A stretch of 38,860 nucleotides of DNA from Paludibacteraceae bacterium. Lineage in GTDB: Bacteria; Bacteroidota; Bacteroidia; Bacteroidales; Paludibacteraceae. The translations under genes were made by a program, and so were the position numbers. Below, piece by piece: positions 8,103 through 16,331 of this stretch. Position 1 is the first letter of the stretch. Every line of letters starts with the position of its first letter. The stretch covers positions 1-38,860 of the forward strand of contig JARKSE010000019.1 in NCBI GenBank assembly GCA_029974315.1, read 5' to 3'. Under the pieces are notes generated by a model. It searched no databases. It saw only the letters and a program-made list of their open reading frames with translations, and was not told the DNA's origin.

Positions 8103-8546
8103 ATGAAAACAATTATTAAAACCATTTTCAATTCGGGTTCAAACCAAACTCAATTATCAGTTGCATTATTAATCATGCGTTTAGCCATCGGCTCATTTAT
8201 GTTGACTCACGGCGTGGGTAAACTCATGATGCTCTTAGCCGAAGGTCCTGTACAATTTGCCGATCCTATTGGCATCGGTATGACTTTATCGTTAGTCATG
8301 GCTGTTTTTGCCGAATTTACCTGTTCAATTCTTATTATTTTAGGTTTTGGCACACGCTTAGCGACTCTTCCACTACTCTTTACCATGTTTGTAGCAGTGG
8401 CAGTAGTACATGCTGCCGATCCATTTGCGGTAAAAGAATTAGCGGCTTTATACGGCGTAGTTTATCTTATACTCTCTATTACAGGAGCAGGAAAATATTC
8501 ACTCGATTACTTAATTGGGAGGAAATTACATGCCAGCCACTCATAA
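8103..8546 (+). CDS. DoxX family membrane protein
   Basis: This 147-aa integral membrane protein has about four hydrophobic helices. The first contains the family motif RLAIGSFMLTHGVGKL (about residues 24-39), followed by SLVMAVFAEFTCSILIILGFGTRLATLPLLFTMFVAVAVV. The frame is open upstream to 8007 inside the pirin gene, but ATG 8103 gives a normal DoxX length and leaves a 17-bp spacer, so it is preferred. The last 17 bp overlap the start of the extradiol dioxygenase gene, so translation of the two is probably coupled. DoxX proteins are linked to thiol and redox homeostasis in some bacteria; the role here is inferred from neighbours. Confidence 0.9.
   Translation: MKTIIKTIFNSGSNQTQLSVALLIMRLAIGSFMLTHGVGKLMMLLAEGPVQFADPIGIGMTLSLVMAVFAEFTCSILIILGFGTRLATLPLLFTMFVAVAVVHAADPFAVKELAALYGVVYLILSITGAGKYSLDYLIGRKLHASHS
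8517..8522 (+). promoter_or_regulatory. Strong Shine-Dalgarno GGGAGG inside the end of doxX
   Basis: GGGAGG lies 7 nt before ATG 8530 and is embedded in the doxX coding sequence. It decides the start of the dioxygenase gene in favour of ATG 8530 over the in-frame TTG at 8515. Such a complete SD is unusual in a genome whose other genes mostly have AU-rich leaders. Confidence 0.7.
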
Positions 8547-9321
8547 AATGCCACTACTCTTTCTTGGGCACGGAAATCCGATGAATGCCATTAGTGAGAA
8601 TGAATTTATCGCAGGTTTTCGAGAAATTGCCAAAACCATTCCAAAACCCAAAGCCATTGTATGTATATCGGCTCATTGGGAAACGGATGGGACATTTGCA
8701 ACGGCTATGGAACATCCACCGACTATTCACGATTTTGGCGGATTTCCTAAAGCATTATTCGATGTTCAATATCCAGCTTCAGGAAATCCAACATTAGCCG
8801 AAAAAATTCGGGCATTGAGTAAAAACCAAATTCAACTTGATTTTACATGGGGCTTAGACCATGGCACGTGGAGTGTGGTGAAACACTTATATCCTGAAGC
8901 TGACGTGCCGATAGTACAAATAAGTCTTGATTACAAGAAATCATCGCAACAACATTATGAAACTATCCAAGCCTTGGCACCGTTACGCTACGAAGGTATT
9001 TTAATTGTTGGAAGTGGGAATTTGGTTCATAATCTACAACGTTTAGCGTGGGATAAACTAAATCAAGATGCGTATGCTTACGATTGGGCAGAAGAAAGCA
9101 ATGAGCAGATAAAAGAGGAAATTCGTGTACAAAACCACCAACAGCTCATGAATCACCCAACAGAAGAGAACCATTTTAAGTTATCAATACCAACACCAGA
9201 GCATTATTTGCCTTTGTTATACCTGTTGGGATTACAAGAAAAAAACGAACTAGTTCACTTTTTCAATGACAAAATCATTGGTGGCTCATTAAGCATGACA
9301 TCATTAAAAATAGGTAAATAA
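8530..9321 (+). CDS. ygiD: 4,5-DOPA-extradiol-dioxygenase-like protein (LigB family, YgiD)
   Basis: This is a class III extradiol ring-cleavage dioxygenase of the YgiD/DODA type, a metal-dependent enzyme acting on catechol-like substrates such as DOPA. The 263-aa length fits. Conserved features are the N-terminal LFLGHGNPMNAI (metal-ligand His14), ISAHWET (His49), HDFGGFP, the segment DHGTWSVVKHLYP with GLDHG, GSGNLVHNL, and a late His in TPEHYLPLLYLLG. The start chosen is ATG 8530, preceded by GGGAGG. It overlaps doxX by 17 bp, so the pirin-doxX-ygiD genes form one unit. The natural substrate is not known. Confidence 0.9.
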   Translation: MPATHKMPLLFLGHGNPMNAISENEFIAGFREIAKTIPKPKAIVCISAHWETDGTFATAMEHPPTIHDFGGFPKALFDVQYPASGNPTLAEKIRALSKNQIQLDFTWGLDHGTWSVVKHLYPEADVPIVQISLDYKKSSQQHYETIQALAPLRYEGILIVGSGNLVHNLQRLAWDKLNQDAYAYDWAEESNEQIKEEIRVQNHQQLMNHPTEENHFKLSIPTPEHYLPLLYLLGLQEKNELVHFFNDKIIGGSLSMTSLKIGK

Positions 9322-9343
9322 GTGTAACTATATAAAAAATAGT

Positions 9344-9351
9344 TATATTTG
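9344..9351 (+). promoter_or_regulatory. -7 element TATATTTG of mscL
   Basis: This is an exact TAnnTTTG match. The leader that follows contains a small hairpin (CAGAAG at 9352-9357 pairing with CTTCTG at 9362-9367) of unknown significance. The distance to the mscL start is about 76 nt. Confidence 0.5.
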
Positions 9352-9427
9352 CAGAAGACTTCTTCTGTAATTAGTCTCCTAAAAATACTATAAATCATTT
9401 ATTATCAACCTAAAAAAAACGAATGCC

Positions 9428-9850
9428 ATGAGTGTAATTAAAGAGTTTAAAGAATTTGCCATGCGTGGCAATGTGATTGATTTAGCGGTCGGTGTTGTTA
9501 TTGGTGGCGCATTTGGTAAAATTGTGGCTTCCTTGGTAGCAGACGTCATTATGCCTCCTATTGGATTGTTAATCGGCGGAGTGAATTTTACCGATTTAAA
9601 ATGGGAAATGAAAGCCAAAGAAGTAGTGGATGGCGTAGAGCAAGCAGCCGTCACACTTAATTATGGCAATTTCTTACAAGTAACGTTCGATTTTTTGATT
9701 GTTGCGTTTGCTATTTTTCTATTCGTCAAAGGTATAAACACACTAAACAAAAAGAAAGCAGAAGCACCTGTAACACCAGCAGCTCCTCCTGCACCAAGTA
9801 AAGAAGAGTTATTGCTCACCGAAATTCGTGATTTATTAAAGAAGAAATAA
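9428..9850 (+). CDS. mscL: Large-conductance mechanosensitive channel MscL
   Basis: MscL is the homopentameric inner-membrane emergency valve opened by membrane tension during hypo-osmotic shock. At 140 aa it is of normal size. Seen: the N-terminal amphipathic helix ([14 protein letters not shown]), TM1 with the pore-lining [23 protein letters not shown] pattern (about 20-44), a periplasmic loop (about 50-75), TM2 ([24 protein letters not shown], about 80-103), a proline/alanine-rich linker ([16 protein letters not shown]), and the C-terminal helix [12 protein letters not shown]. It is a single-gene unit with its own promoter and terminator. Confidence 0.96.
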   Translation: MSVIKEFKEFAMRGNVIDLAVGVVIGGAFGKIVASLVADVIMPPIGLLIGGVNFTDLKWEMKAKEVVDGVEQAAVTLNYGNFLQVTFDFLIVAFAIFLFVKGINTLNKKKAEAPVTPAAPPAPSKEELLLTEIRDLLKKK

Positions 9851-9877
9851 GTTAAACTACACGTACAATTACAGAAA

Positions 9878-9908
9878 AAATCCTCGTCACACAGCGGGGA
9901 TTTTTTTC
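9878..9908 (+). terminator. Rho-independent terminator of mscL
   Basis: AAATCCTCG (9878-9886) pairs with CGGGGATTT (9895-9903), with one G-T wobble and an 8-nt loop. A T-run follows. Confidence 0.85.
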
Positions 9909-9930
9909 GTTTTAAGCAAAAGAACGATTA

Positions 9931-9962
9931 TTTGTGCATTACACCTTTTTTTCGTAATTTTG
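9931..9962 (+). promoter_or_regulatory. Promoter TTTG-N20-TAATTTTG of ileS
   Basis: A -33 TTTG (9931-9934) is followed after 20 nt by TAATTTTG (9955-9962). The predicted transcription start near 9969 gives a leader of about 55 nt. No T-box-like structure was recognised in that short leader. Confidence 0.7.
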
Positions 9963-10023
9963 CGAGCTTATAATTGCACACGCAGAAAAATTAAGTACAA
10001 CAACACTTTAAGTGCTTTTTACA

Positions 10024-13000
10024 ATGAAAAAATTCACAGAATACGCCCATTTCGATTTGTCGGACATCAACAAAACCATGTTGAAACAATGGAACGAAAA
10101 AGATCTGTTTCACAAAAGTATTTCTACACGCGAAGGTGCTCCTGCATTCGTTTTTTTTGAAGGTCCTCCAAGTGCCAACGGCATGCCTGGTATTCACCAC
10201 GTGATGGCGCGTACTATTAAAGATACGTTCTGTCGCTACAAAACCATGCAAGGCTTTCAGGTAAAACGTAAAGCGGGTTGGGACACACACGGATTACCAG
10301 TGGAACTTGGCGTAGAAAAAGCATTAGGAATTACCAAAGAAGATATTGGTAAAAAAATCACGGTCGACGAGTACAATAATGCATGTCGTGCCGATGTCAT
10401 GAAATATACCAAAGAATGGGAAGACTTAACCACTCAAATGGGTTATTGGGTGGACATGGAAAATCCCTACATTACGTACGACAATAAATACATCGAAACG
10501 TTGTGGTATTTACTCAAACAGTTATACAACAAAAACTTATTATACAAAGGTTACACTATTCAACCTTACTCGCCAGCGGCGGGCACAGGTCTTTCTACGC
10601 ACGAACTCAACCAACCAGGCTGCTATCGCGATGTAAAAGACACCACCTGTACCGCACAATTTAAAATAAAAGATGCTAAGTTTGGCAACAACGCTTACTT
10701 CCTAGCATGGACCACCACGCCTTGGACGTTGCCTTCGAACACCGCCTTGTGCGTAGGGCCAAAAATCACCTACAATATCGTAAAAGCAGACAATCCTTAC
10801 ACAGGAACACCTTGCACTTATATTTTAGCAAAAGATTTGGTGGCTAGCTATTTTGGCGAAAAGAAAATTGCCACCTTCAAAATCATCGGTGAATGTTCTG
10901 GTAACGATTTAGTCGGTTTAGAATACGAACAACTCATTCCGTGGGTAAATCCTGGCAACGGCGCGTTCCGCGTAATTGCTGGCGATTTTGTGACCACCGA
11001 AGATGGTACTGGTATTGTGCACATTGCGCCTACATTTGGTGCCGATGATGCTTTTGTGGCAAAAAAAGCAGGCGTTCCAGGATTAATCATGCTAACTAAA
11101 AAAGGCGAAACCCGCCCTATGGTGGACATGACTGGAAAATTCTTCTTGTTAGAAGATTTAGATGAAGCCTTTGTGCAAGCATCGGTTGATACTGAAAAAT
11201 ACCAAGAATTTGCTGGACGATTTGTGAAAAATGCCTACGACCCAACACTCACAGATCAAGATGAAACTCTTGATGTTGCCATCTGCATGATGCTAAAACA
11301 GCAAGGATTGGCATTTAAAATCGAAAAACATACGCACAATTATCCACACTGCTGGCGTACCGACAAACCTGTATTATATTATCCGCTAGACAGTTGGTTT
11401 ATCAAAACCACCGCTTGTCGCGAAGAGATGATGGAGCTCAACCAAACCATTAACTGGAAACCAGAATCGACAGGCACAGGACGTTTTGGAAAATGGCTCG
11501 AAAACTTGAACGACTGGAACCTCAGCCGAAGCCGTTATTGGGGAACACCACTCCCAATTTGGCGCACCGAAGATAGTTCAGAAGAAATTTGCATTGGCTC
11601 TATCGAAGAGTTGATAGCAGAAATCGAAAAATCAATTGCCGCTGGATTCATGACCGAAAATCCGTATAAAAACTTTGAAGTGGGCAACTACTCCAAAGAA
11701 AATTACGACCCTAAAAATATCGATTTGCACCGTCCTTACGTGGATGATATTATGTTAGTTTCGGCTACAGGTAAACCAATGAAGCGTGAACTTGATTTGA
11801 TTGATGTCTGGTTCGATTCAGGTGCTATGCCTTATGCACAATTACACTATCCTTTTGAAAACAAAGACGCCATTCGTACTGCAGACTTTATTTCTGAAGG
11901 CGTGGACCAAACACGTGGTTGGTTCTTTACCTTACACGCCATACACACCATGATAGAAAACCAAGTGGCGTTCAAAAATGTTATTTCTAACGGCTTAGTG
12001 TTAGATAAAAATGGCAATAAAATGTCGAAACGTTTGGGTAATGCAGTCGATCCATTTTCAACTATTGAACAATACGGTTCCGATCCACTACGTTGGTATA
12101 TGATGACTAACGCCTCACCTTGGGATAATTTAAAATTCGACATTGAGGGCGTTGAAGAAGTGCGTCGTAAATTTTTTGGAACACTTTATAATACCTACTC
12201 ATTCTTTGCACTTTACGCCAATATCGACAAATTTGAGTATTCTGAAACCGATATCCCGTTAACAGAACGTCCAGAAATTGACCGCTGGATTTTGTCACTA
12301 CTCAACACTTTAATAAAAGAAGTTACAGAACATTATGAAAACTACGAACCTACACGTGCAGGGCGTGCTATTAGCGACTTCGTTGGCGAAAACTTGAGTA
12401 ACTGGTATGTGCGTCTCAATCGTAAACGTTTCTGGGGTGGAACTATGGACGCTGATAAACTGTCGGCTTACCAAACGCTTTACACCTGCTTGGAAACTGT
12501 TTCGAAACTCATGGCGCCGATTGCTCCCTTCTTCGCTGACCAACTCTTCTTAGATTTGAATGCAGTAACAGGTAAAGACAAATCAGAATCGGTGCATATT
12601 GCCAAGTTTCCAACATACGATATAACAGCTATTGACATGCATTTAGAAGCCTGCATGCAGTTGGCACAACAAGCCACGTCCATGATTTTGGCACTCCGTA
12701 AAAAAGCAAATAAAAAAGTGCGTCAGCCACTTCAAAAAGCCATTATCCCTGCATCCGACAAAAAAACATTGGAGGAACTGTTGTATATGGCTGAATTGAT
12801 AAAAGCGGAAGTCAATCTGAAAGAATTAGAAGTTGTTTCGACCGAAACTTCTACGGTAAAATTAATCAAGCGCATCAAACCAAATTTCAAAACATTAGGT
12901 AAAAAATACGGCAAGCAAATGAAAGAAATTGCCGCCACACTTGATGAATTTACGCAAGAACAAATTCAAACCGTAGAAACAAAAGGCGACATAACACTAC

Positions 13001-13389
13001 CTTTACCAAGTGGCGAAGTAACTATTGAACTCGATGATGTTGAAATTGCTACCGAAGATATGCCTGGCTGGTTGGTTGCCAACGAAGGAACACTAACTAT
13101 TGCGCTTGACATCACTGTAACCGAAGAGTTACGTCAAGAAGGTATTGCACGCGAATTGATAAATCGTATCCAAAATTTACGTAAATCAAACGGATACGAA
13201 ATCACGGATAAAATTGCTATTCGAATCGAAAAACATGATGAAATAAACGCTGCCATAGAGACATTTAATGCGTATATCTCATCGCAAGTTTTGGCTACTT
13301 CTTTAGTTTTAGTTGAGCAACTCGCAGAAGCTACCGAACTTGACTTTGAGGATTTTGTAGTTAAAATAGTAATCAGCAAATCTAAATAA
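10024..13389 (+). CDS. ileS: Isoleucyl-tRNA synthetase, type-2-like with GIHH signature
   Basis: This cytoplasmic class I synthetase charges tRNA-Ile. It has 1121 aa. Order of domains: catalytic Rossmann fold interrupted by the CP1 editing domain (threonine-rich editing segment FLAWTTTPWTLPSNTA, about 230-245, and GTGIVHIAPTFGADD, about 330-344), KMSKR (666-670), the anticodon-binding helical domain (GRAISDFVGENLSNWYVRLNR), then a long C-terminal extension. No C-terminal zinc-finger Cys cluster of type-1 IleRS is seen, which fits a type 2 enzyme. The HIGH signature reads GIHH (residues 56-59), with the first and third positions swapped. The start chosen is ATG 10024; an in-frame GTG at 10012 is less likely. 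It is monocistronic, with its own promoter and terminator. Confidence 0.96.
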   Translation: MKKFTEYAHFDLSDINKTMLKQWNEKDLFHKSISTREGAPAFVFFEGPPSANGMPGIHHVMARTIKDTFCRYKTMQGFQVKRKAGWDTHGLPVELGVEKALGITKEDIGKKITVDEYNNACRADVMKYTKEWEDLTTQMGYWVDMENPYITYDNKYIETLWYLLKQLYNKNLLYKGYTIQPYSPAAGTGLSTHELNQPGCYRDVKDTTCTAQFKIKDAKFGNNAYFLAWTTTPWTLPSNTALCVGPKITYNIVKADNPYTGTPCTYILAKDLVASYFGEKKIATFKIIGECSGNDLVGLEYEQLIPWVNPGNGAFRVIAGDFVTTEDGTGIVHIAPTFGADDAFVAKKAGVPGLIMLTKKGETRPMVDMTGKFFLLEDLDEAFVQASVDTEKYQEFAGRFVKNAYDPTLTDQDETLDVAICMMLKQQGLAFKIEKHTHNYPHCWRTDKPVLYYPLDSWFIKTTACREEMMELNQTINWKPESTGTGRFGKWLENLNDWNLSRSRYWGTPLPIWRTEDSSEEICIGSIEELIAEIEKSIAAGFMTENPYKNFEVGNYSKENYDPKNIDLHRPYVDDIMLVSATGKPMKRELDLIDVWFDSGAMPYAQLHYPFENKDAIRTADFISEGVDQTRGWFFTLHAIHTMIENQVAFKNVISNGLVLDKNGNKMSKRLGNAVDPFSTIEQYGSDPLRWYMMTNASPWDNLKFDIEGVEEVRRKFFGTLYNTYSFFALYANIDKFEYSETDIPLTERPEIDRWILSLLNTLIKEVTEHYENYEPTRAGRAISDFVGENLSNWYVRLNRKRFWGGTMDADKLSAYQTLYTCLETVSKLMAPIAPFFADQLFLDLNAVTGKDKSESVHIAKFPTYDITAIDMHLEACMQLAQQATSMILALRKKANKKVRQPLQKAIIPASDKKTLEELLYMAELIKAEVNLKELEVVSTETSTVKLIKRIKPNFKTLGKKYGKQMKEIAATLDEFTQEQIQTVETKGDITLPLPSGEVTIELDDVEIATEDMPGWLVANEGTLTIALDITVTEELRQEGIARELINRIQNLRKSNGYEITDKIAIRIEKHDEINAAIETFNAYISSQVLATSLVLVEQLAEATELDFEDFVVKIVISKSK

Positions 13390-13404
13390 ATTTCATTATA
13401 AATA

Positions 13405-13436
13405 AAAATGCGAGGATAGGCATATCTTCGCATTTT
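13405..13436 (+). terminator. Rho-independent terminator of ileS
   Basis: AAAATGCGAGGA (13405-13416) pairs with TCTTCGCATTTT (13425-13436), with one wobble and an 8-nt loop. It ends in T-rich sequence. Confidence 0.85.
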
Positions 13437-13465
13437 TTGTATATAAACCGATAACTTGCTGATAC

Positions 13466-13496
13466 TTTGAAAATATATTATTTTTCCGTACCTTTG
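13466..13496 (+). promoter_or_regulatory. Consensus promoter TTTG-N19-TACCTTTG of the PlsB-like gene
   Basis: The -33 TTTG (13466-13469) and TACCTTTG (13489-13496) are separated by exactly 19 nt, the Bacteroidota consensus. The start codon is 42 bp downstream. Confidence 0.75.
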
Positions 13497-13538
13497 TATA
13501 CTTTGTGTGACGTTTTATTTAAACCAATGTACTAACCT

Positions 13539-14699
13539 ATGGAACATACGTTCGACAACATTCGCCCTTATAATCCTGACGAGTTACACGATGCTTTTTC
13601 ACGCCTCATAAAGGAACCTACATTTGTAAAGTTTATCAACTATTTTTTACCGCATATACCTGTGGAACAAGTGTCTGCTCAATTATTGAGTCTCCCCAAT
13701 GCCACAGCATTCCAAAAAATATTTATAGAACCCATACTTAATAACATCGAAGCTAAACATTCCAAAGGAATTACAGCATCAGGTACGGACTTTATACAAT
13801 CACCAGCACTCTTCGTTTCTAACCACCGTGATATTGTGATGGATTCAGCCCTACTGAATCTCGTTTTATTCCGTTCAGGATTCGACTCTGTTGAAATTGG
13901 CATTGGTGACAATTTACTCATAGCGCCTTGGATTCGTACATTTGTACGCATTAACAAAAGTTTTATAGTACAACGCTCCTTACCAGTAAGCGAAATGCCC
14001 AAAGCATTTTTGGAATTATCTGGCTATATCCGCCACGCCATTACTAAAAAACAAACTAGTGTGTGGATTGCACAACGCGAAGGACGCGCTAAAGATTCGG
14101 ACGATCACACTCAAGAAAGTATCTTAAAAATGTTTGCGTTAAGTGGTAAAAGTTCCTTTATCAACAATCTTAAAGAGCTAAATATTTCTCCCGTAACTAT
14201 TTCATACGAATATGATCCGTGTGATTATCTTAAAGCAAAAGAATTTCAACAAAAACGTGACGATGAAAATTTTAAAAAATCGCCACAAGATGACTTGCTA
14301 AACATGCAGACAGGAATCATGGGCAACAAAGGACATGTTCACTTTGCATTCACGCCATCCATCAATCCTGAATTAGACAAAATAGCCGCTTCTACTGATA
14401 ATCGTAAGAAACAAGTAGCTGCAGTGGTTACGCTTATTGACAAACGTATTCATAGCAATTACACCATTTATCCCATAAACAAAGTTGCTTATGATAAGTT
14501 GCTTAACACCACACGTTTTACAGCCGAAGTTTCGGAAGAAGAACGCCATGAAGTAACCACTTATTTAGAACAACAACTCAATAAAATAGACTTACCAAAC
14601 AAAGACATAGACTTTTTACGTCACAAACTGCTTGAAATGTATGCTAATCCACTGATTAACTATTTAGCAGCAACAAACAACAGTTTACCGATTAAATAA
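13539..14699 (+). CDS. Glycerophosphate acyltransferase-family protein (PlsB/LPLAT-like)
   Basis: This 386-aa acyltransferase of the glycerol-3-phosphate/lysophosphatidate acyltransferase superfamily is probably involved in phospholipid synthesis at the inner membrane. Block I is seen as FVSNHRDIVMDSALLN (about residues 92-107), and the substrate-binding block as WIAQREGRAKDSDD (about 173-186), which matches the GxxRS-type block of PlsB enzymes. In the usual HX4D motif four residues separate His and Asp. Here the candidate pair is His96 and Asp102, giving HX5D; Asp98 is too near to serve. No transmembrane helix is evident. It is expressed from a consensus promoter, and the POT transporter starts 31 bp after it. 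The family is clear; exact acceptor and donor are not. Confidence 0.82.
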   Translation: MEHTFDNIRPYNPDELHDAFSRLIKEPTFVKFINYFLPHIPVEQVSAQLLSLPNATAFQKIFIEPILNNIEAKHSKGITASGTDFIQSPALFVSNHRDIVMDSALLNLVLFRSGFDSVEIGIGDNLLIAPWIRTFVRINKSFIVQRSLPVSEMPKAFLELSGYIRHAITKKQTSVWIAQREGRAKDSDDHTQESILKMFALSGKSSFINNLKELNISPVTISYEYDPCDYLKAKEFQQKRDDENFKKSPQDDLLNMQTGIMGNKGHVHFAFTPSINPELDKIAASTDNRKKQVAAVVTLIDKRIHSNYTIYPINKVAYDKLLNTTRFTAEVSEEERHEVTTYLEQQLNKIDLPNKDIDFLRHKLLEMYANPLINYLAATNNSLPIK

Positions 14700-14730
14700 T
14701 TTTATTTATAAATTTTCAAAAACTTATTTT

Positions 14731-16230
14731 ATGTTAAAAAAACATCCTAAAGCTCTTATCCCAGTGGCACTAGCCAACATGGGAGAACGTTTTGGTTTTT
14801 ACACCATGATGGCTATTTTGACACTTTTTTTGATGTCAAAATTTAATATTTCTGGTACTGAAGCCGGTTCGTTGTATTCCATTTTTTATGGTGCTATCTA
14901 TATTTTAGCACTTGTTGGTGGTATCATTGCTGACCGACTTCGCAATTACAAAGGAACTATTATAGCAGGTTTAATTGTAATGTCGCTGGGTTATTTCTTA
15001 TTATCAATGCCTTCGCTAATTACTACTAAATACATTGCTTTAGCAGCATTGTTAGTTATTGCCTTTGGTAATGGATTATTCAAGGGGAATTTACAGGCAC
15101 TTGTGGGTCAAATGTACGATAATGATGAATATCGCGACAAACGTGATTCCGGTTTCCAAATTTTCTACATGTTCATTAACGTAGGAGCAATGTTTGCTCC
15201 ATTCTTGGCAACATGGGTACGCAATACATTTGTAAAAATGCAAGGCTACGCTTACAATGCTGATTTGCCAGGACTTTGTCACCAATATCTAGACGGTAAA
15301 ATGAGTGACGAAGTAATCAATGGACGCTTTACCGAATTAGCAACTACCGTGTCAAATGGTGTAACTCCAACAGATTTTACAGTTTTTGCAAACGGTTACT
15401 TAGATGCATTTAATACGGGCTTTCACTATGCGTTTTTAACAGCTGTAGTAGCTATGGCTATTTCGTTAGTTATTTTCCTTGCTACAAAACGTCACTTACC
15501 AACACCTAAAGCAAAACATGTAACCGCCACTAATATTTCGGCTGAAGAAATTAAGGAAAATGCCAAAGAGATAAAACAACGTATTTACGCACTTTTAGCT
15601 GTATTTGGAATCGTTATTTTCTTTTGGTTCTCATTCCACCAAAATGGATTAACGCTTACCATGTTCGCCAAAGATTACACGCAACTAGGTGGAATTTTTA
15701 GTTCTGCTGAAATTTTCCAGTCTATCAATCCTTTCTTGGTAGTATTCCTTACACCGCTAATCATTGCGATTTTTGGACGCCTTGCTAAAAAGGGTAAAGA
15801 GCCTTCAACACCAAAGAAAATTGCTATTGGTATGGGTATAGCAGCTTCCGCATTTGTACTTATGGCTATAGGTTCAATTGGTTTACCTTTACTAAAAGAT
15901 GTAACGGCTCAAGGTGGGTTACCTGATGCTGCCAGAGTAACGCCTTGGTTACTTTTTGCTACTTACTTTATACTCACGGTAGCTGAATTATTTATCTCAC
16001 CACTCGGGTTATCATTTGTATCAAAAGTAGCGCCTCCGCACATGCAAGGACTCATGCAAGGTGGTTGGTTAACAGCCACTGCTATTGGCAATTTCTCACT
16101 TTTCTTGGGAGCTATGATGTATGAAAACATCTCGATTTCTTTAACTTGGAGTGTTTTTGTAGTAGTCTGTCTCATCTCGATGCTTGTTATGCTAAGTATG
16201 GTAAAATGGCTCGAAAAAGTGGCTAAATAA
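14731..16230 (+). CDS. POT/PTR family proton-dependent oligopeptide transporter
   Basis: This 499-aa major-facilitator protein of the POT family imports di- and tripeptides with protons across the inner membrane. The N-terminal family motif appears as NMGERFGFYTMMAILTLFL (ExxER-F-type, about residues 16-34), followed by the SIFYGAIYILALVGGIIADRL signature. About 12-14 hydrophobic helices are predicted. A polar stretch around 240-290 (THLPTPKAKHV... EIKQR) separates the two halves. It follows the acyltransferase by 31 bp and ends at a strong terminator, so the two genes may share a transcript. Confidence 0.92.
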   Translation: MLKKHPKALIPVALANMGERFGFYTMMAILTLFLMSKFNISGTEAGSLYSIFYGAIYILALVGGIIADRLRNYKGTIIAGLIVMSLGYFLLSMPSLITTKYIALAALLVIAFGNGLFKGNLQALVGQMYDNDEYRDKRDSGFQIFYMFINVGAMFAPFLATWVRNTFVKMQGYAYNADLPGLCHQYLDGKMSDEVINGRFTELATTVSNGVTPTDFTVFANGYLDAFNTGFHYAFLTAVVAMAISLVIFLATKRHLPTPKAKHVTATNISAEEIKENAKEIKQRIYALLAVFGIVIFFWFSFHQNGLTLTMFAKDYTQLGGIFSSAEIFQSINPFLVVFLTPLIIAIFGRLAKKGKEPSTPKKIAIGMGIAASAFVLMAIGSIGLPLLKDVTAQGGLPDAARVTPWLLFATYFILTVAELFISPLGLSFVSKVAPPHMQGLMQGGWLTATAIGNFSLFLGAMMYENISISLTWSVFVVVCLISMLVMLSMVKWLEKVAK

Positions 16231-16249
16231 CGCTAATTTATACAGAACA

Positions 16250-16288
16250 AAAGCCTTCTGAAAAATTTTCAGAAGGCTTTGTTTTTTT
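16250..16288 (+). terminator. Strong rho-independent terminator after the POT gene
   Basis: A perfect 15-bp inverted repeat (16250-16264 with 16266-16280, core AAAGCCTTCTG/CAGAAGGCTTT) is followed by a run of seven T. Because it is symmetrical it could stop transcription on either strand. Confidence 0.92.
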
Positions 16289-16291
16289 AAC

Positions 16292-16299
16292 TACCTTTG
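16292..16299 (+). promoter_or_regulatory. -7 element TACCTTTG of the DMT transporter gene
   Basis: This is an exact TAnnTTTG match starting 3 bp after the terminator T-run and 32 bp upstream of the ATG. The -33 region would fall inside the terminator hairpin, where no TTTG lies at the right spacing. Confidence 0.5.
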
Positions 16300-16331
16300 C
16301 AGTCTGTATATTTTATTACTACAATTTATTT

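Noticed and set aside
9352-9367. Hairpin CAGAAG/CTTCTG in the mscL leader as a riboswitch or attenuator
   Set aside because: The stem is only 6 bp, with no alternative pairing or T-run seen. It is probably chance or a minor leader structure.
10012-10023. GTG start for ileS at 10012
   Set aside because: ATG 10024 begins the typical Bacteroidota N-terminus, and the added four residues have no support.
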